Assembly (NCBI RefSeq): GCF_028888695.1
Contig: NZ_PNFF01000001.1
Location: forward strand, 815,501-879,500
Origin: Bacillus methanolicus
Lineage (GTDB): Bacteria; Bacillota; Bacilli; Bacillales; Cytobacillaceae
Direction of reading: 5' to 3'
Length of the DNA: 64,000 nucleotides
Shown here: in pieces, positions 29,107 through 39,962 of the stretch
How positions within the stretch are numbered: the stretch's first letter is position 1
Layout: each line of letters starts with the position of its first letter
Program-made: the position numbers and the translations under genes
Notes under the pieces: generated by a model
The model's database searches: none
What the model was told of the DNA's origin: nothing
What the model saw: the letters and a program-made list of their open reading frames with translations, nothing else

Positions 29107-31011
29107 ATGGGAAAAATAATTCAGCTTGATGATTTATTGTCAAATAAAATTGCAGCAGGGGAAGTGGTTGAACGGCCTGCTTCCGTTGTAAAAGAACTGG
29201 TGGAAAATGCGATTGATGCCGGCAGTACGATCATCGAAGTTGAGCTTGAAGAAGCCGGAATGGCGAAAATAAGAGTGATTGATAATGGAGAAGGAATTGA
29301 AGAAGAAGATGTTCCGCTTGCTTTTCAGCGTCATGCAACGAGCAAAATTAAAGATGAAAATGATCTTTTTCGGATCCGTACACTTGGTTTCCGCGGTGAA
29401 GCTCTGCCGAGTATAGCGTCTGTTTCCCGGCTTGAACTTAGGACATCGACAGGGAACGATGCAGGAACGAAAATCGTGGTTAAAGGCGGACATGTGGAAT
29501 CGATTGAGAAATCACCGAGCCGGAAGGGAACAGATATTACGGTAACGGATTTATTTTTTAACACACCGGCACGGCTCAAATATTTGAAAACCATCCATAC
29601 GGAGCTTGGTAATATTACAGATGTCATGAATCGCCTCGCTCTTGGGAACCCGAATATTTCATTTCGGCTTGTTCATAACGGCCGAAAGCTATTGCATACT
29701 GTCGGTAACGGGGACATTCGCCAAGTGCTTGCCGCCATATACGGAATAAATATCGTAAAAAAGATGATTCCGATATCAGCTGAGTCACTTGATTTCCAAG
29801 TCACCGGATATATTTCATTACCTGAAGTGACAAGAGCGTCACGAAACTATATAACGACACTGATTAATGGAAGGTATATCAAAAATTATCCGCTTGTAAA
29901 GGCAATTCAGGAAGGGTATCATACTCTGCTTCCGATCGGCCGTTACCCTATTGTTTTATTATATATTCAAATGGATCCTTTGCTTGTCGATGTAAATGTC
30001 CATCCGGCTAAAATGGAGGTAAGGCTAAGCAAGGAACACGAATTAAATGAATTAGTTGCCAACGGAATTAAACAAGCTTTTAAATCGAGAGAATTAATTC
30101 CTTCGGGTATGCAGCAAGTAAAAAAAGAGCGGCCTAAATTTTCGCAAACGTACTTGGAGCTTGATCACCTTCCTGAATGGAAAAATGATCCTGTCGATAC
30201 GGAACATGAACAACAAGAATCGATAAGATCTATTTCTGCTGTGAAAGAGCCGTATGAAGGAATATCAGATCAATCGCCGAGCTTATTAAAAAATACTATA
30301 ATCCAACAAAAAGAAAACTCAATGACTGTTGAAGATCAAAATGAGCATGGCTTTGAGATCGAAGATTTGCATGAAACGCTGCATGATGAGACAGTGTCTG
30401 TTGATGAAGAAAAACGAGAGAAAACACCTCGTATTCCGCCTCTTTATCCAATCGGGCAAATGCACGGAACGTATATTTTAGCGCAAAATGAGAAAGGGCT
30501 TTATATTATTGATCAGCACGCGGCCCAGGAACGAATAAAGTATGAATATTTTAAGGAAAAAGTCGGCCAGGTCGAAAAAGAACTTCAAGACATGCTTGTA
30601 CCCTTGACTTTTGAGTATTCTACAGATGATTTTTTGAAAATCAATGAGTATTTAGAAGAGCTGCAAAAAGTAGGAGTATTTTTGGAGCCTTTCGGCCATA
30701 ACAGTTTTATCGTCCGTTCTCATCCGCAGTGGTTTCCGAAAGGGGAAGAGAAAGAAATCATTGAGGATATGATCGAGCAGCTGCTGCAAATGAAAAAAGT
30801 CGATATTAAGAAACTAAGAGAGGAAGCAGCCATAATGATGAGCTGCAAGGGATCGATTAAAGCGAATCAATATTTGCGAAATGAAGAAATCCAAGTGTTA
30901 CTCGATTCCCTGAGACAGACAAGCGATCCATTTACATGTCCGCACGGCCGGCCAATCATCGTACATTTCTCAACGTATGAAATGGAAAAAATGTTTAAGC
31001 GCGTGATGTAA
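29107..31011 (+). CDS. mutL: DNA mismatch repair protein MutL (endonuclease type)
   Basis: A 634-residue GHKL ATPase. The N-terminal motifs are [13 protein letters not shown] and [13 protein letters not shown], then [17 protein letters not shown]. The C-terminal domain has the endonuclease signature [12 protein letters not shown] (DQHA-x2-E-x4-E), [12 protein letters not shown] and the metal-binding CPHGRPI, so it is a nicking MutL as in other bacteria lacking MutH. ATG 29107 follows AGGAGGTGA. The linker (about 340-430) is acidic and poorly conserved, as usual. Confidence 0.97.
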   Translation: MGKIIQLDDLLSNKIAAGEVVERPASVVKELVENAIDAGSTIIEVELEEAGMAKIRVIDNGEGIEEEDVPLAFQRHATSKIKDENDLFRIRTLGFRGEALPSIASVSRLELRTSTGNDAGTKIVVKGGHVESIEKSPSRKGTDITVTDLFFNTPARLKYLKTIHTELGNITDVMNRLALGNPNISFRLVHNGRKLLHTVGNGDIRQVLAAIYGINIVKKMIPISAESLDFQVTGYISLPEVTRASRNYITTLINGRYIKNYPLVKAIQEGYHTLLPIGRYPIVLLYIQMDPLLVDVNVHPAKMEVRLSKEHELNELVANGIKQAFKSRELIPSGMQQVKKERPKFSQTYLELDHLPEWKNDPVDTEHEQQESIRSISAVKEPYEGISDQSPSLLKNTIIQQKENSMTVEDQNEHGFEIEDLHETLHDETVSVDEEKREKTPRIPPLYPIGQMHGTYILAQNEKGLYIIDQHAAQERIKYEYFKEKVGQVEKELQDMLVPLTFEYSTDDFLKINEYLEELQKVGVFLEPFGHNSFIVRSHPQWFPKGEEKEIIEDMIEQLLQMKKVDIKKLREEAAIMMSCKGSIKANQYLRNEEIQVLLDSLRQTSDPFTCPHGRPIIVHFSTYEMEKMFKRVM

Positions 31012-31016
31012 AAAAC

Positions 31017-31079
31017 AAGAGGCTGATGGTCAGCCCCCTCCAATCATGATCGGAGGGAACCAGACCATCAACCTTTCCT
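31017..31079. terminator. Bidirectional terminator between mutL and mreBH
   Basis: Two nested pairs, GATGGTC / GACCATC outside and CCCTCC / GGAGGG inside. It starts GAGGCTGA like the palindromic repeat family. The convergent genes leave it as terminator for both strands. Confidence 0.7.
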
Positions 31080-31088
31080 TATTCTTTC

Positions 31089-32099
31089 TTATTTCACTGC
31101 TACTGTTTGAAGCTTGTGAATGTATTTTAATGCTTTTCCGGTTCCAATCGCTACAGATTCTAAAGGGTTTGAAGCCAAATGAACAGGAACAACAATTTCC
31201 TTGCTCAGCCAATCTTGCATCCCGTTCATCAAGGCGCCCCCTCCGGTTAAAATAACGCCTCGGTCGACGATATCGCCGCTCAATTCAGCCGGGCAATCTT
31301 CAAGAGTTGCGCGAATAGCTTCCATAATATGGAGCAACGATTCCTTCAATGCATCTCGGATTTCATAGGATGACAAAGTAATTGTTTTAGGAAGGCCTGT
31401 CACTAAATCGCGCCCGCGAATGTCCATTTTTAATTCTTCATGATCAATGAGGGCGTAGCCGATTTCCATTTTAACTCTCTCTGCTGTTCTTTCACCGATT
31501 AACACACTGTATTCCTTGCGAACGTATTGCATAATGTCATCATCCATCCGGTCGCCGGCAATTCGGATGGAATGGCAGGCGACAACGCCTCCAAATGAAA
31601 TAATGGCGACTTCGGTTGTTCCGCCTCCAATATCAACGATAACATTGGCTACCGGTTCATCGACTGGCAGACCTGCCCCGATCGCAGCTGCCACTGGTTC
31701 TTCAATTAAATAAACCTTTTTTGCACCGGCATTGCGGACAGCGTCCTGAATAGCCCTCCGTTCAACACTCGTTGAACCTGAAGGTGTACAAACGACGACA
31801 TTCGGCTTGCGAATTTGAAAACCTAATTTTTTCGAAGCTTTTCTCATAATATGTTTCAACATGTCTGTTGTAACATCAAAATCAGCAATCACACCATCTT
31901 TTAACGGGCGGATTGCGACAATTTTTCCCGGTGTTTTCCCGATCATTTCTTTTGCTTCTTTTCCTACCGCAAGTACATTATTCGTTTCTGTATCAATGGC
32001 TACAACAGACGGCTCATTTAAAGCAATTCCTTTATTTTTACTATAAACTAATATATTTGCTGTACCTAAATCAATTCCAAGTTCAGATGTTGAAATCAT
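31089..32099 (-). CDS. mreBH: MreB-like actin homologue MreBH
   Basis: Bacterial actin of 336 residues that forms filaments under the membrane and directs cell-wall synthesis; MreBH guides lytic enzymes in B. subtilis. Actin-fold phosphate loops are visible: [17 protein letters not shown] at the N terminus, [14 protein letters not shown] near 157 and [13 protein letters not shown] near 285. The [19 protein letters not shown] stretch fits MreBH better than MreB or Mbl. I start at the ATG at 32099 after a GGGTGA site; a GTG at 32108 lies within it. It is the only minus-strand gene between nup and lexA. Confidence 0.85.
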   Translation of the reverse strand: MISTSELGIDLGTANILVYSKNKGIALNEPSVVAIDTETNNVLAVGKEAKEMIGKTPGKIVAIRPLKDGVIADFDVTTDMLKHIMRKASKKLGFQIRKPNVVVCTPSGSTSVERRAIQDAVRNAGAKKVYLIEEPVAAAIGAGLPVDEPVANVIVDIGGGTTEVAIISFGGVVACHSIRIAGDRMDDDIMQYVRKEYSVLIGERTAERVKMEIGYALIDHEELKMDIRGRDLVTGLPKTITLSSYEIRDALKESLLHIMEAIRATLEDCPAELSGDIVDRGVILTGGGALMNGMQDWLSKEIVVPVHLASNPLESVAIGTGKALKYIHKLQTVAVK

Positions 32100-32374
32100 C
32101 GTATTCACCCAATTCCCTATATTTAATAACCAATATAATCTTCTATATAAATTATCATGAATTTGGGGGTAGAAGCAGAAATGTTAACAAATCGTTATCG
32201 AAATGTAATGTTTGAAGAAATTATTTTCAATGATGTAAAAAATTAAATGTTAAGATAGAAGGTGTATAGAAAACAAACCAGATGTATATACTGGTTTGAT
32301 GTTTAATTGCCTTAACGAACTATGTACGATAGAATAGAAGTAATCAAATGGCTTGAAATGACGGAGTGAAAAGG

Positions 32375-33337
32375 TTGAGCAAAAAAGAAAAACTTGCCGT
32401 ATTGATTGGTCCGACAGCTGTCGGGAAAACAAAATTGAGCATTGAACTTGCAAAACGGCTTAATGGGGAAATTATCAGCGGCGACTCTATGCAAATTTAC
32501 AGGGGGATGGATATAGGGACAGCGAAAATCAAAAAAGAAGAAATGGAAGGAATACCTCATTATTTAATTGATATAAAAAATCCGGATGAATCATTTTCTG
32601 TTGCAGAGTTTCAAGAGCTGGTCAGAGAGAAAATTTCAGAAATCTCTTCTCGAGGAGCACTTCCCATTATTGTGGGGGGCACGGGTTTATATATTCAGTC
32701 CGTTATCTATGATTATCAATTTTCTGATGCGCCCTCAAATGAAGAATTTCGAAAAAAACTTGAACAAAAAGCAGCTATGAAAGGAAATGATGCACTCTTT
32801 CATGAATTAAAAAATATAGACCCTGTCAGTGCGGAGAAAATCCATCCAAATAATATACGCAGGGTTATTCGGGCACTTGAAATTTATTACTGTACCGGGA
32901 AAACGATGACAGAATATCAAACAAATCAAGATCCTAAAATTTTATATCAAACGGCAATCGTAGGCCTCACGATGGAAAGAGACCGATTGTACGACAGGAT
33001 CAATAAGCGTGTAGACAAAATGATTGCTGAAGGGCTAGTGGAAGAAGCAGAACGCTTCTGGCGGGATGGACTAAGGGATTGCCAGTCGATTCAGGCAATT
33101 GGATACAAGGAATTATATGACTATTTTGATGGGCGAATTAGCTTTGAAGAAGCTGTGGAAAATTTAAAACAGAATTCACGTCGGTATGCGAAAAGGCAAT
33201 TAACATGGTTTCGAAATAAGATGAATGTAGAATGGTTTGATATGACGAATGTGGACGATTCCACAATGCTGGCAAAAAAAATTGATGAAATTTCCGAGTA
33301 TATTGAAGGAAAGCTAGAATTAAAATCGAATACATAA
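32375..33337 (+). CDS. miaA: tRNA dimethylallyltransferase
   Basis: Transfers the dimethylallyl group to A37 of UNN-reading tRNAs, giving i6A, the substrate of MiaB. About 320 residues. P-loop GPTAVGKT is near residue 10; [18 protein letters not shown] and [15 protein letters not shown] are typical, as are [15 protein letters not shown] and [14 protein letters not shown]. The start is uncertain: TTG 32375 stands 7 bases after GGAGTG, while GTG 32366 is three codons longer and lies inside that site. It is followed closely by hfq. Confidence 0.93.
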   Translation: MSKKEKLAVLIGPTAVGKTKLSIELAKRLNGEIISGDSMQIYRGMDIGTAKIKKEEMEGIPHYLIDIKNPDESFSVAEFQELVREKISEISSRGALPIIVGGTGLYIQSVIYDYQFSDAPSNEEFRKKLEQKAAMKGNDALFHELKNIDPVSAEKIHPNNIRRVIRALEIYYCTGKTMTEYQTNQDPKILYQTAIVGLTMERDRLYDRINKRVDKMIAEGLVEEAERFWRDGLRDCQSIQAIGYKELYDYFDGRISFEEAVENLKQNSRRYAKRQLTWFRNKMNVEWFDMTNVDDSTMLAKKIDEISEYIEGKLELKSNT

Positions 33338-33366
33338 TAATTAGAGATATTAGAGGAGGATCCACA

Positions 33367-33609
33367 ATGAAACAATCCATTAATATTCAAGACCAGTACT
33401 TAAATCAATGCCGTAAAGACGGAACAAACATTACAGTATTCTTAATAAACGGTTTCCAAATAAGAGGTCAAATAAAAGGCTTTGATAACTTTACGGTTCT
33501 TATTGAATCTGAAGGGAAACAACAGCTTGTATATAAGCATGCGATTTCAACGTTTTCACCGCAGCGCTATGTTCAAATTGATTTGGAAGGCCAGCAGCCC
33601 CAGTCCTAA
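33367..33609 (+). CDS. hfq: RNA chaperone Hfq
   Basis: An 80-residue Sm-like protein that forms hexameric rings and binds small RNAs and U-rich RNA. The Sm1 part includes [21 protein letters not shown] and Sm2 ends VYKHAISTF. The C-terminal tail QPQS is short, as in Firmicutes. AGAGGAGG lies before the ATG. A perfect palindromic terminator lies at 33619-33642. Confidence 0.96.
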   Translation: MKQSINIQDQYLNQCRKDGTNITVFLINGFQIRGQIKGFDNFTVLIESEGKQQLVYKHAISTFSPQRYVQIDLEGQQPQS

Positions 33610-33618
33610 TCCTAAATC

Positions 33619-33648
33619 AAGTCCGCTTTTAAAAGCGGACTTTTATTA
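33619..33648 (+). terminator. Terminator of hfq
   Basis: AAGTCCGCTTTT / AAAAGCGGACTT is a perfect 24-bp palindrome followed by TTATT. Confidence 0.85.
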
Positions 33649-33768
33649 TTTACTGGTTTTGATGATAAGGTTCATCTAAATCTTTTTTAATGAATCTTAT
33701 TTAAAGTGAATACATATAAGAAAAGGTATTATTTCTTGGGAAACCGCAAAATACGACATTTCTCCCGA

Positions 33769-33826
33769 GGGGCCTGACCCTTACCGCTTCACCGCATTAA
33801 CGCATCGGGCCAGGCCCTCGTTAAAC
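33769..33826. repeat. Imperfect palindrome related to the dispersed repeat family
   Basis: GAGGGGCCTGACCC pairs with GGGCCAGGCCCTC across a GC-richer loop. The arm GGCCTGACCCTT recalls the GTCTGACCCTT arm of the repeat at 21.8 kb. It lies between hfq and spoVK. Confidence 0.55.
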
Positions 33827-33842
33827 AACTGGGCATTTGTCA

Positions 33843-33870
33843 CAAATATCAGCTTCGGAGCGTATACTGT
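33843..33870 (+). promoter_or_regulatory. Candidate sigma-E promoter of spoVK
   Basis: CAAATAT at 33843-33849 and GTATACTGT at 33862-33870 resemble the sigma-E elements KMATATT and CATACAMT at a suitable spacing. spoVK is a mother-cell gene in B. subtilis. Confidence 0.4.
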
Positions 33871-33894
33871 TTTTTAGAATGTGAGGTGAAAGCT

Positions 33895-34848
33895 TTGGAT
33901 CAACCGATACGTATGAAAAATAACGGACAAATCAACATTGTTCTAAGCTCCCAAAAGCGAAAAGTTCTCACGAAAGATCTGCCCGATACACAAGTTGTTC
34001 CAAAAGCAATTCCAGCTGAACATACGGCTTTAAAGGAAATTGAAGAAGAATTAGGTACACTTGTCGGAATGGAAGAACTGAAAAGAACGATCAAAGAAAT
34101 ATATGCATGGATTTATGTAAATAAAAAACGGGAAGAAATGGGGCTTAAAACGGAGAAACAAGTTCTTCATATGATGTTTAAAGGCAACCCCGGCACAGGA
34201 AAAACAACGGTTGCCAGAATAATCGGGAAACTTTTTCAAAAAATGAATGTGTTATCAAAAGGCCATTTAATCGAAGCAGAAAGAGCCGACCTTGTCGGGG
34301 AATATATCGGTCATACCGCTCAAAAAACAAGAGACTTAATAAAAAAAGCACTTGGCGGAATTCTCTTCATCGATGAGGCTTACTCATTAGGCCGGGGCGG
34401 GGAGAAGGACTTTGGAAAAGAAGCGATTGACACATTAGTCAAACATATGGAAGACAAACAGCACGAATTTATTTTAATATTGGCAGGGTATTCGAGGGAA
34501 ATGGAAGCATTTCTTAGACTAAATCCGGGACTTCACTCAAGATTCCCTCTTGTCATCGACTTTCCTGATTATTCAATAGATCAATTAATGGAGATTGGAA
34601 ACAGGATGTTAAAAGAAAGAGAATATACGTTAAGCCATGAAGCAGAAAAAAAGATGAAAGAACATCTGATTTGGGTAAAATCGGTTCTTAACCCTCCAAG
34701 CTTTTCAAATGGAAGATATATTCGAAATGTGATTGAAAAATCAATCCGGTCTCAAGCAATGAGACTTTTAATGCAAAACCAATATGACCGTCATGAATTG
34801 ATGACAATTCGAAGCAATGACCTTGTATTAGAAGAAACGAATCGATAA
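33895..34848 (+). CDS. spoVK: Stage V sporulation protein K, AAA+ ATPase
   Basis: CbxX/CfqX-type AAA+ ATPase required for spore maturation, about 317 residues. Walker A GNPGTGKTTVAR is near residue 100, Walker B GGILFIDEAYSLGRGG near 157, and the sensor region ILAGYSREMEAFLRLNPGL follows. The N-terminal KNNGQINIVLSSQKR matches the family start. TTG 33895 lies six bases after GAGGTG; GTG 33886 lies inside that site. A hairpin at 34888-34916 follows. Confidence 0.93.
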   Translation: MDQPIRMKNNGQINIVLSSQKRKVLTKDLPDTQVVPKAIPAEHTALKEIEEELGTLVGMEELKRTIKEIYAWIYVNKKREEMGLKTEKQVLHMMFKGNPGTGKTTVARIIGKLFQKMNVLSKGHLIEAERADLVGEYIGHTAQKTRDLIKKALGGILFIDEAYSLGRGGEKDFGKEAIDTLVKHMEDKQHEFILILAGYSREMEAFLRLNPGLHSRFPLVIDFPDYSIDQLMEIGNRMLKEREYTLSHEAEKKMKEHLIWVKSVLNPPSFSNGRYIRNVIEKSIRSQAMRLLMQNQYDRHELMTIRSNDLVLEETNR

Positions 34849-34887
34849 GTGAACGAAAGAAAAAGGTCTGTTTCGTAGCTCTATAAA

Positions 34888-34916
34888 AAAGGATTCTGTC
34901 GTTTGCAGAATCCTTT
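34888..34916 (+). terminator. Hairpin after spoVK
   Basis: AAAGGATTCTG / CAGAATCCTTT stem; no long T tract on the plus strand. Confidence 0.65.
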
Positions 34917-35016
34917 CCGAATATTTTCACTCAAATTTCTAATGCTTTTACATTAGGATAACAAAAAAATTTTTGGTATGATGTTACCATACTGCTTTTA
35001 AGAAGGAGGATATTGG

Positions 35017-36276
35017 TTGGAACAACATAATGATTTTGAAAAGGTCATTCTCGTTGGTTGCCAGACATCAGCAGAAGATGATGTCCGTTTTCAATATTCG
35101 ATGGAGGAACTTGCTTCACTGACAAAAACAGCAAAAGGAAATGTCCTTGTATCCGTTGTCCAGAAGCGCGAAAGAATCCATCCTTCTACATATATCGGCA
35201 AAGGTAAGGTTGAAGAACTGAAAGCTCTCGTTGATGAACTTGAAGCTGATGTAGTTATTTTTAATGACGAATTATCACCAAGCCAAAATCGAAATCTTTC
35301 ACGCCATTTGAATGCCCGCATCATTGATCGTACACAGCTCATTCTTGATATTTTTGCCCAAAGAGCGCGCTCAAAAGAAGGAAAACTTCAAGTCGAGCTA
35401 GCACAGCTTCAATATTTACTGCCGCGCCTGGGTGGAAAAGGTACCGAGTTATCAAGGCTTGGGGGTGGAATTGGTACAAGAGGTCCGGGAGAAACGAAAC
35501 TTGAATCTGATCGCCGCCATATCCGCAGGAGAATTGATGATATTAAAACACAGTTGAAAGTGATTGTTCAGCACCGCGACCGATATCGTGAGCGCCGAAA
35601 AAAGAACAAAGCATTTCAAATTGCTCTCGTCGGTTATACAAATGCAGGGAAATCCACTCTTTTTAACAGATTGGCCGAAGCCGATTCGTTTGAAGAAGAT
35701 CAGCTGTTTGCCACATTGGATCCGATGACAAGAAAGCTGATTTTGCCAAGCGGATTTACCGTCTTATTGACAGATACAGTAGGATTTATTCAGGATTTGC
35801 CGACAACTCTTATCGCGGCCTTCAGGTCCACGTTAGAGGAAGTGAAAGAAGCCGATTTGCTTCTGCATGTCGTAGACATGTCAAACCCGGATTATTTCCA
35901 GCATGAGAAAACGGTAAATGAACTGCTCAAAGATTTGGAAATTCAACAAATTCCGCAAGTAACCGTGTATAATAAAAAAGATATTCAGCACCCTGATTTT
36001 GTCCCAACCGCCAAAACAGAAACAGTTTTTATCAGTGCTTTTAACAAAGCTGACAGGGATATGCTGAAACAGAAAATCGAAAAAGCAATGATCGGAATGA
36101 TGGAGTACTATCAAGTGACTCTTCCTTCAACCGAAGGAAAACTTCTTTCCCAATTAAAGAATGAAACCATTCTTCGGGAATTTACGTTTGATGAAGAAAA
36201 ACAATTTTATATTTGTAAAGGATACGCTTTTAAGGATCATCAAATTTCTGGAAGAATAAAAGAAATATCACAATAG
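35017..36276 (+). CDS. hflX: Ribosome-associated GTPase HflX
   Basis: Translation-factor-class GTPase of 419 residues that splits stalled or hibernating 70S ribosomes. The N-terminal HflX domain (about 1-195) includes [15 protein letters not shown] and the glycine-rich [14 protein letters not shown]. The G domain has G1 [14 protein letters not shown] near 206-219, G3 DTVGF and G4 NKKD. The start is TTG 35017, seven bases after AGAAGGAGG. It is followed within 17 bases by ynbB. Confidence 0.94.
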   Translation: MEQHNDFEKVILVGCQTSAEDDVRFQYSMEELASLTKTAKGNVLVSVVQKRERIHPSTYIGKGKVEELKALVDELEADVVIFNDELSPSQNRNLSRHLNARIIDRTQLILDIFAQRARSKEGKLQVELAQLQYLLPRLGGKGTELSRLGGGIGTRGPGETKLESDRRHIRRRIDDIKTQLKVIVQHRDRYRERRKKNKAFQIALVGYTNAGKSTLFNRLAEADSFEEDQLFATLDPMTRKLILPSGFTVLLTDTVGFIQDLPTTLIAAFRSTLEEVKEADLLLHVVDMSNPDYFQHEKTVNELLKDLEIQQIPQVTVYNKKDIQHPDFVPTAKTETVFISAFNKADRDMLKQKIEKAMIGMMEYYQVTLPSTEGKLLSQLKNETILREFTFDEEKQFYICKGYAFKDHQISGRIKEISQ

Positions 36277-36293
36277 GAGATAGGAGCAGCACC

Positions 36294-37559
36294 ATGTTTC
36301 AACATTTAGAATATGGAGTAAAATTGGAGCCTTTGACCAGAGAGGTTGAAAAACAAATCTCTCGTCTTCATAAAGAAATAGATGAGAGAGCGGAAAACAA
36401 TCAATTCAGAGTCCTTCAAAGTTTTCAAGCAAATAAAGTAAGCGATACTCATTTTATCCCTTCTACAGGTTACGGGTATGATGATATCGGAAGGGACACT
36501 TTGGAAAAAATATATGCCGAGGTATTCGGCGCTGAAGCGGGACTTGTCCGTCCGCAAATTATATCAGGTACACACGCCATATCGGTTGCATTATTTGGTG
36601 TATTAAGGCCGGGCGATGAGCTGTTATACATTACAGGAAAACCTTATGATACACTTGAAGAAATAGTCGGTATTCGCGGGTCCGGAACAGGATCGTTAAA
36701 AGAATTCGGCATTTATTATAACAGTATTCCATTAACAGAAGATGGTAAAATTAATTATCATGAAGTGGAAAAAGCGATCAAGCCGAATACGAAAATGATT
36801 GGGATTCAGCGGTCAAAGGGATATGCAACAAGACCGTCCTTTACGATCGAAGAAATTAAAGAAATGATTACGTTCGTAAAAGAAATCAAACCTGATGTTG
36901 TTGTGTTTGTTGATAACTGTTACGGGGAATTTGTTGAAGAATTGGAACCATGTCATGTCGGGGCGGACTTAATGGCAGGTTCACTTATTAAAAACCCTGG
37001 CGGCGGTTTAGCGAAAACCGGGGGGTATATAGTAGGGAAAGCAAAATTAGTCGAAGCTTGTTCTTACCGATTGACTTCACCAGGTATTGGTGCTGAAGCA
37101 GGAGCCTCATTGTATAGTCTTCAAGAAATGTATCAAGGATTCTTTTTGGCTCCTCATGTAGTTGCCCAAGCATTAAAGGGTGCTGTCTTTACCGCTGCCA
37201 TGCTTGAAAAATTGGGAATGAACACACATCCGAAATGGAACGATAAACGAACAGACTTAATTCAGTCTGTTCAATTTGATGACCGCGATAAGATGGTGGC
37301 ATTCTGTCAAGCCATCCAGTTTGCTTCCCCGGTTAATTCCCATGTCACACCGGTTCCGAGCTATATGCCCGGTTATGAGGATGATGTCATCATGGCTGCA
37401 GGGACATTTATTCAGGGAGCAAGTATTGAGTTAACGGCAGACGGTCCGACAAGGCCTCCGTTTGTTGCCTACGTTCAGGGCGGGCTGACCTATTCCCATG
37501 TAAAAATGGCTGTTCTGATTGCAATCGATCATTTAATGAAAAAAGGTTTAGTTGAATGA
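36294..37559 (+). CDS. ynbB: YnbB, PLP-dependent methionine gamma-lyase-like protein
   Basis: Cys/Met-metabolism-type PLP enzyme family, 421 residues, often called aluminium resistance protein. The likely PLP lysine is in MAGSLIKNPGGGLAKTGGYIVG (Lys near 231), and FVDNCYGEFVEELEP near 203 carries the PLP aspartate. The real substrate is not established; the name methionine gamma-lyase rests on fold. It lies between hflX and glnR as in B. subtilis and ends before a hairpin terminator. Confidence 0.88.
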   Translation: MFQHLEYGVKLEPLTREVEKQISRLHKEIDERAENNQFRVLQSFQANKVSDTHFIPSTGYGYDDIGRDTLEKIYAEVFGAEAGLVRPQIISGTHAISVALFGVLRPGDELLYITGKPYDTLEEIVGIRGSGTGSLKEFGIYYNSIPLTEDGKINYHEVEKAIKPNTKMIGIQRSKGYATRPSFTIEEIKEMITFVKEIKPDVVVFVDNCYGEFVEELEPCHVGADLMAGSLIKNPGGGLAKTGGYIVGKAKLVEACSYRLTSPGIGAEAGASLYSLQEMYQGFFLAPHVVAQALKGAVFTAAMLEKLGMNTHPKWNDKRTDLIQSVQFDDRDKMVAFCQAIQFASPVNSHVTPVPSYMPGYEDDVIMAAGTFIQGASIELTADGPTRPPFVAYVQGGLTYSHVKMAVLIAIDHLMKKGLVE

Positions 37560-37575
37560 TCATAAGAATCAAGGC

Positions 37576-37614
37576 GGACAACTCATCCTTAATGGGGGTT
37601 GTCCCTTTTTTTTA
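37576..37614 (+). terminator. Terminator after ynbB
   Basis: GGACAAC / GTTGTCC stem and an eight-T tract. Confidence 0.8.
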
Positions 37615-37627
37615 TAAAAAATTTTTA

Positions 37628-37678
37628 TGTTATAAAATGTAACATGATATTGACAATAAACCTTACATGAAATATAAT
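37628..37678 (+). promoter_or_regulatory. glnRA promoter with two GlnR boxes
   Basis: Box 1 at 37628-37644 is a perfect TGTNA-N7-TNACA palindrome (TGTTA...TAACA). Box 2 at 37651-37667 reads TGACA...TTACA, one mismatch, and overlaps the promoter TTGACA (37650-37655), 17 bp, TATAAT (37673-37678). The two boxes lie 6 bp apart, the layout of the B. subtilis glnRA operator, where GlnR represses under nitrogen excess. Confidence 0.9.
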
Positions 37679-37714
37679 GTGAAATATAAGAAAGGAAAGA
37701 AAGGAGAAATCGAA

Positions 37715-38122
37715 GTGAGTGGAAGTGAAATTCGCCGTTCCATGCCTTTGTTTCCGATCGGAATTGTCATGCAGTTGACAGAGCTGTCGGCAAGACAAAT
37801 TCGATATTATGAAGAGCATAAATTGATTTCTCCAGCAAGAACGGATGGAAATCGGCGCCTTTTTTCATTAAACGATATTGATAAACTGCTTGAAATTAAG
37901 GATCTTATCGACCAGGGGGTCAATATCGCCGGAATTAAACAGTTATTCTCAGTAAAAGAACAACAAGAAGAAACAGCAAACATTCAGCAACAAGCAGAAA
38001 AAGCCCGACGTGACTTGTCTGATGAGGAATTGAGAAAACTATTGCGAGCTGAATTAATGCAAGCAGGCAGATTTAACCGTTCCTCATTGCGTCAAGGTGA
38101 CATGTCCCGCTTTTTCCATTAA
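37715..38122 (+). CDS. glnR: MerR-type nitrogen regulator GlnR
   Basis: Repressor of 135 residues. The N-terminal MerR winged helix (about 12-80) has [23 protein letters not shown] in outline (key RQIRYYEE). The C-terminal tail senses feedback-inhibited glutamine synthetase. GTG 37715 follows AAAGGAG and gives the usual family length; an ATG at 37667 would lie within the second operator. It forms an operon with glnA and should repress its own promoter. Confidence 0.94.
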   Translation: MSGSEIRRSMPLFPIGIVMQLTELSARQIRYYEEHKLISPARTDGNRRLFSLNDIDKLLEIKDLIDQGVNIAGIKQLFSVKEQQEETANIQQQAEKARRDLSDEELRKLLRAELMQAGRFNRSSLRQGDMSRFFH

Positions 38123-38163
38123 TTAAATTTGATAATTGAATCATAACAGGGAGGACTACAGAA

Positions 38164-39498
38164 ATGGCCAAGTACACAAAAGACGATATTTTCCGCATGG
38201 CAAATGAAGAAAATGTAAAATTCATCCGTTTGCAATTTACCGACATCTTAGGAACGATCAAAAACGTTGAAATTCCTATAAGCCAGCTTGAAAAAGCGTT
38301 AGATAACAAAATGATGTTCGATGGTTCATCAATTGAAGGTTTTGTACGTATTGAAGAATCTGATATGTACCTTTATCCGGATCTTGATACATGGGTTATT
38401 TTTCCGTGGACAGCTGGAAAAGGGAAGGTTGCCCGCTTAATCTGTGACGTTTATAATTCAGATGGTACTCCATTCGCAGGGGATCCTCGTGGAAACTTAA
38501 AACGCGTTTTAAAAGAAATGGAAGAGTTAGGATTTACACAATTCAACTTAGGTGCTGAACCGGAATTCTTCTTATTCAAACTTGATGAAAAAGAGGAACC
38601 AACATTAGAACTAAATGATAATGGCGGATATTTTGACTTGGCACCGACTGATCTTGGGGAAAACTGCCGCCGTGATATCGTTCTCGAGCTTGAAGGAATG
38701 GGCTTTGAAATTGAAGCTTCTCACCACGAAGTAGCACCGGGGCAGCATGAAATTGATTTTAAATATGAAGATGCTTTAACAGCATGCGACGAAATTCAAA
38801 CGTTTAAGCTTGTTGTAAAAACAATTGCCCGCAAGCACGGATTGCACGCGACATTTATGCCAAAACCATTATTCGGTGTTAACGGATCTGGTATGCACTG
38901 CAACCTTTCCCTGTTCAAAGAAGGCAAAAATGCATTCTATGATCCAACTGGAAATCTTGAATTAAGCGACACAGCACGCCAATTTATCGCCGGTATCATT
39001 AAGCACGCACCTGCATTCACTGCTGTTACAAACCCGACTGTTAACTCTTATAAGCGTTTAGTGCCGGGATACGAGGCTCCTTGTTATGTTGCATGGTCTG
39101 CAAAAAACCGTTCACCATTAATTCGGATCCCTGCATCCCGCGGCCAAAGTACACGCGTAGAGGTACGAAGTGTTGATCCGGCTGCAAACCCTTATCTGGC
39201 AATGGCTGTATTATTGAAAGCAGGGTTAGATGGAATCAAAAACAAACTTACTCCTCCAGCACCTGTAGACCGCAACATCTATGTCATGAGCAAAGAAGAG
39301 CGCCTTGCTGAAGGAATCGAAGATCTGCCGGCAACTCTTGCTCAAGCCTTAGACAATTTAAAGAGTGACGAAGTTATCGTGTCGGCACTTGGAGAGCATA
39401 TTTTTGAACACTTTGTTGAGGCAAAAGAAATCGAGTGGGATATGTTCCGTACACAAGTGCATCCTTGGGAACGCGAACAATATATGACAATGTATTAA
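38164..39498 (+). CDS. glnA: Glutamine synthetase type I-alpha
   Basis: Makes glutamine from glutamate, ammonia and ATP; 444 residues, forming dodecamers. Landmarks: [16 protein letters not shown] near 53-68, with the arginine used in Gln feedback inhibition; [12 protein letters not shown] near 127; [12 protein letters not shown] near 240; [22 protein letters not shown] in outline near 320. The adenylylation tyrosine loop of type I-beta enzymes is absent, as expected. The feedback-inhibited enzyme activates GlnR and TnrA. Confidence 0.97.
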   Translation: MAKYTKDDIFRMANEENVKFIRLQFTDILGTIKNVEIPISQLEKALDNKMMFDGSSIEGFVRIEESDMYLYPDLDTWVIFPWTAGKGKVARLICDVYNSDGTPFAGDPRGNLKRVLKEMEELGFTQFNLGAEPEFFLFKLDEKEEPTLELNDNGGYFDLAPTDLGENCRRDIVLELEGMGFEIEASHHEVAPGQHEIDFKYEDALTACDEIQTFKLVVKTIARKHGLHATFMPKPLFGVNGSGMHCNLSLFKEGKNAFYDPTGNLELSDTARQFIAGIIKHAPAFTAVTNPTVNSYKRLVPGYEAPCYVAWSAKNRSPLIRIPASRGQSTRVEVRSVDPAANPYLAMAVLLKAGLDGIKNKLTPPAPVDRNIYVMSKEERLAEGIEDLPATLAQALDNLKSDEVIVSALGEHIFEHFVEAKEIEWDMFRTQVHPWEREQYMTMY

Positions 39499-39506
39499 TC
39501 CTTAAA

Positions 39507-39538
39507 TCCCTTGACACCACTGGTGTTGAGGGGTTTTT
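39507..39538 (+). terminator. Terminator of glnRA
   Basis: CCTTGACACCA / TGGTGTTGAGG stem, then TTTTT. Confidence 0.82.
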
Positions 39539-39539
39539 G

Positions 39540-39962
39540 TTTATCGGGCATTTTTGATCATTTATATTTGTTTTATTAACTGCCCGGTACTTGCCCGATT
39601 TTATTTCAAAAAAATCAATCCAAAACACTAATCTGAATTTCAATTTTAATAAATGATTGAGGAGCTTGCTAAGCTCCTTTTTTTATTTCTTTTTCATACA
39701 AACAAATGGGCAAAAGAAGAATTTAATACACAAGAGGGATGCTTCCATATTGTACCTCAAGTTACTTTTTTAAAGGAGATGAAGAAAAATGAGATGGAAG
39801 AAAAACTATGGATTATGGGTTGCAGATTGAAATACTTCTTTGTTTCTTCATCTATTGCTTTCGTTTAATTACATTCAATTAATTCAAAAAATTAATAATT
39901 TTATCCCAAAACAGTTAATATTGGTATATAATGTAACTTGAATAAATAGTAGAGGTGAAAAA
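39540..39962. other. Intergenic region between glnA and the lipoprotein gene
   Basis: No supported gene. An ATCGGGCA / TGCCCGAT pair lies near 39543 and 39592. A clean orphan terminator (AGGAGCTT / AAGCTCCT, T7) lies at 39660-39685 with no gene directly upstream, suggesting a lost gene or a small RNA. An open frame at 39653-39868 runs through this terminator and has no ribosome site, so I do not call it. Confidence 0.45.

Noticed and set aside
31046-31255. Plus-strand frame of 69 codons at the mreBH 3' end
   Set aside because: It overlaps the mutL-mreBH terminator and is antisense to mreBH.
39653-39868. Open frame of 71 codons between glnA and the lipoprotein gene
   Set aside because: It runs through a terminator hairpin, has no ribosome binding site and shows no protein-like pattern.
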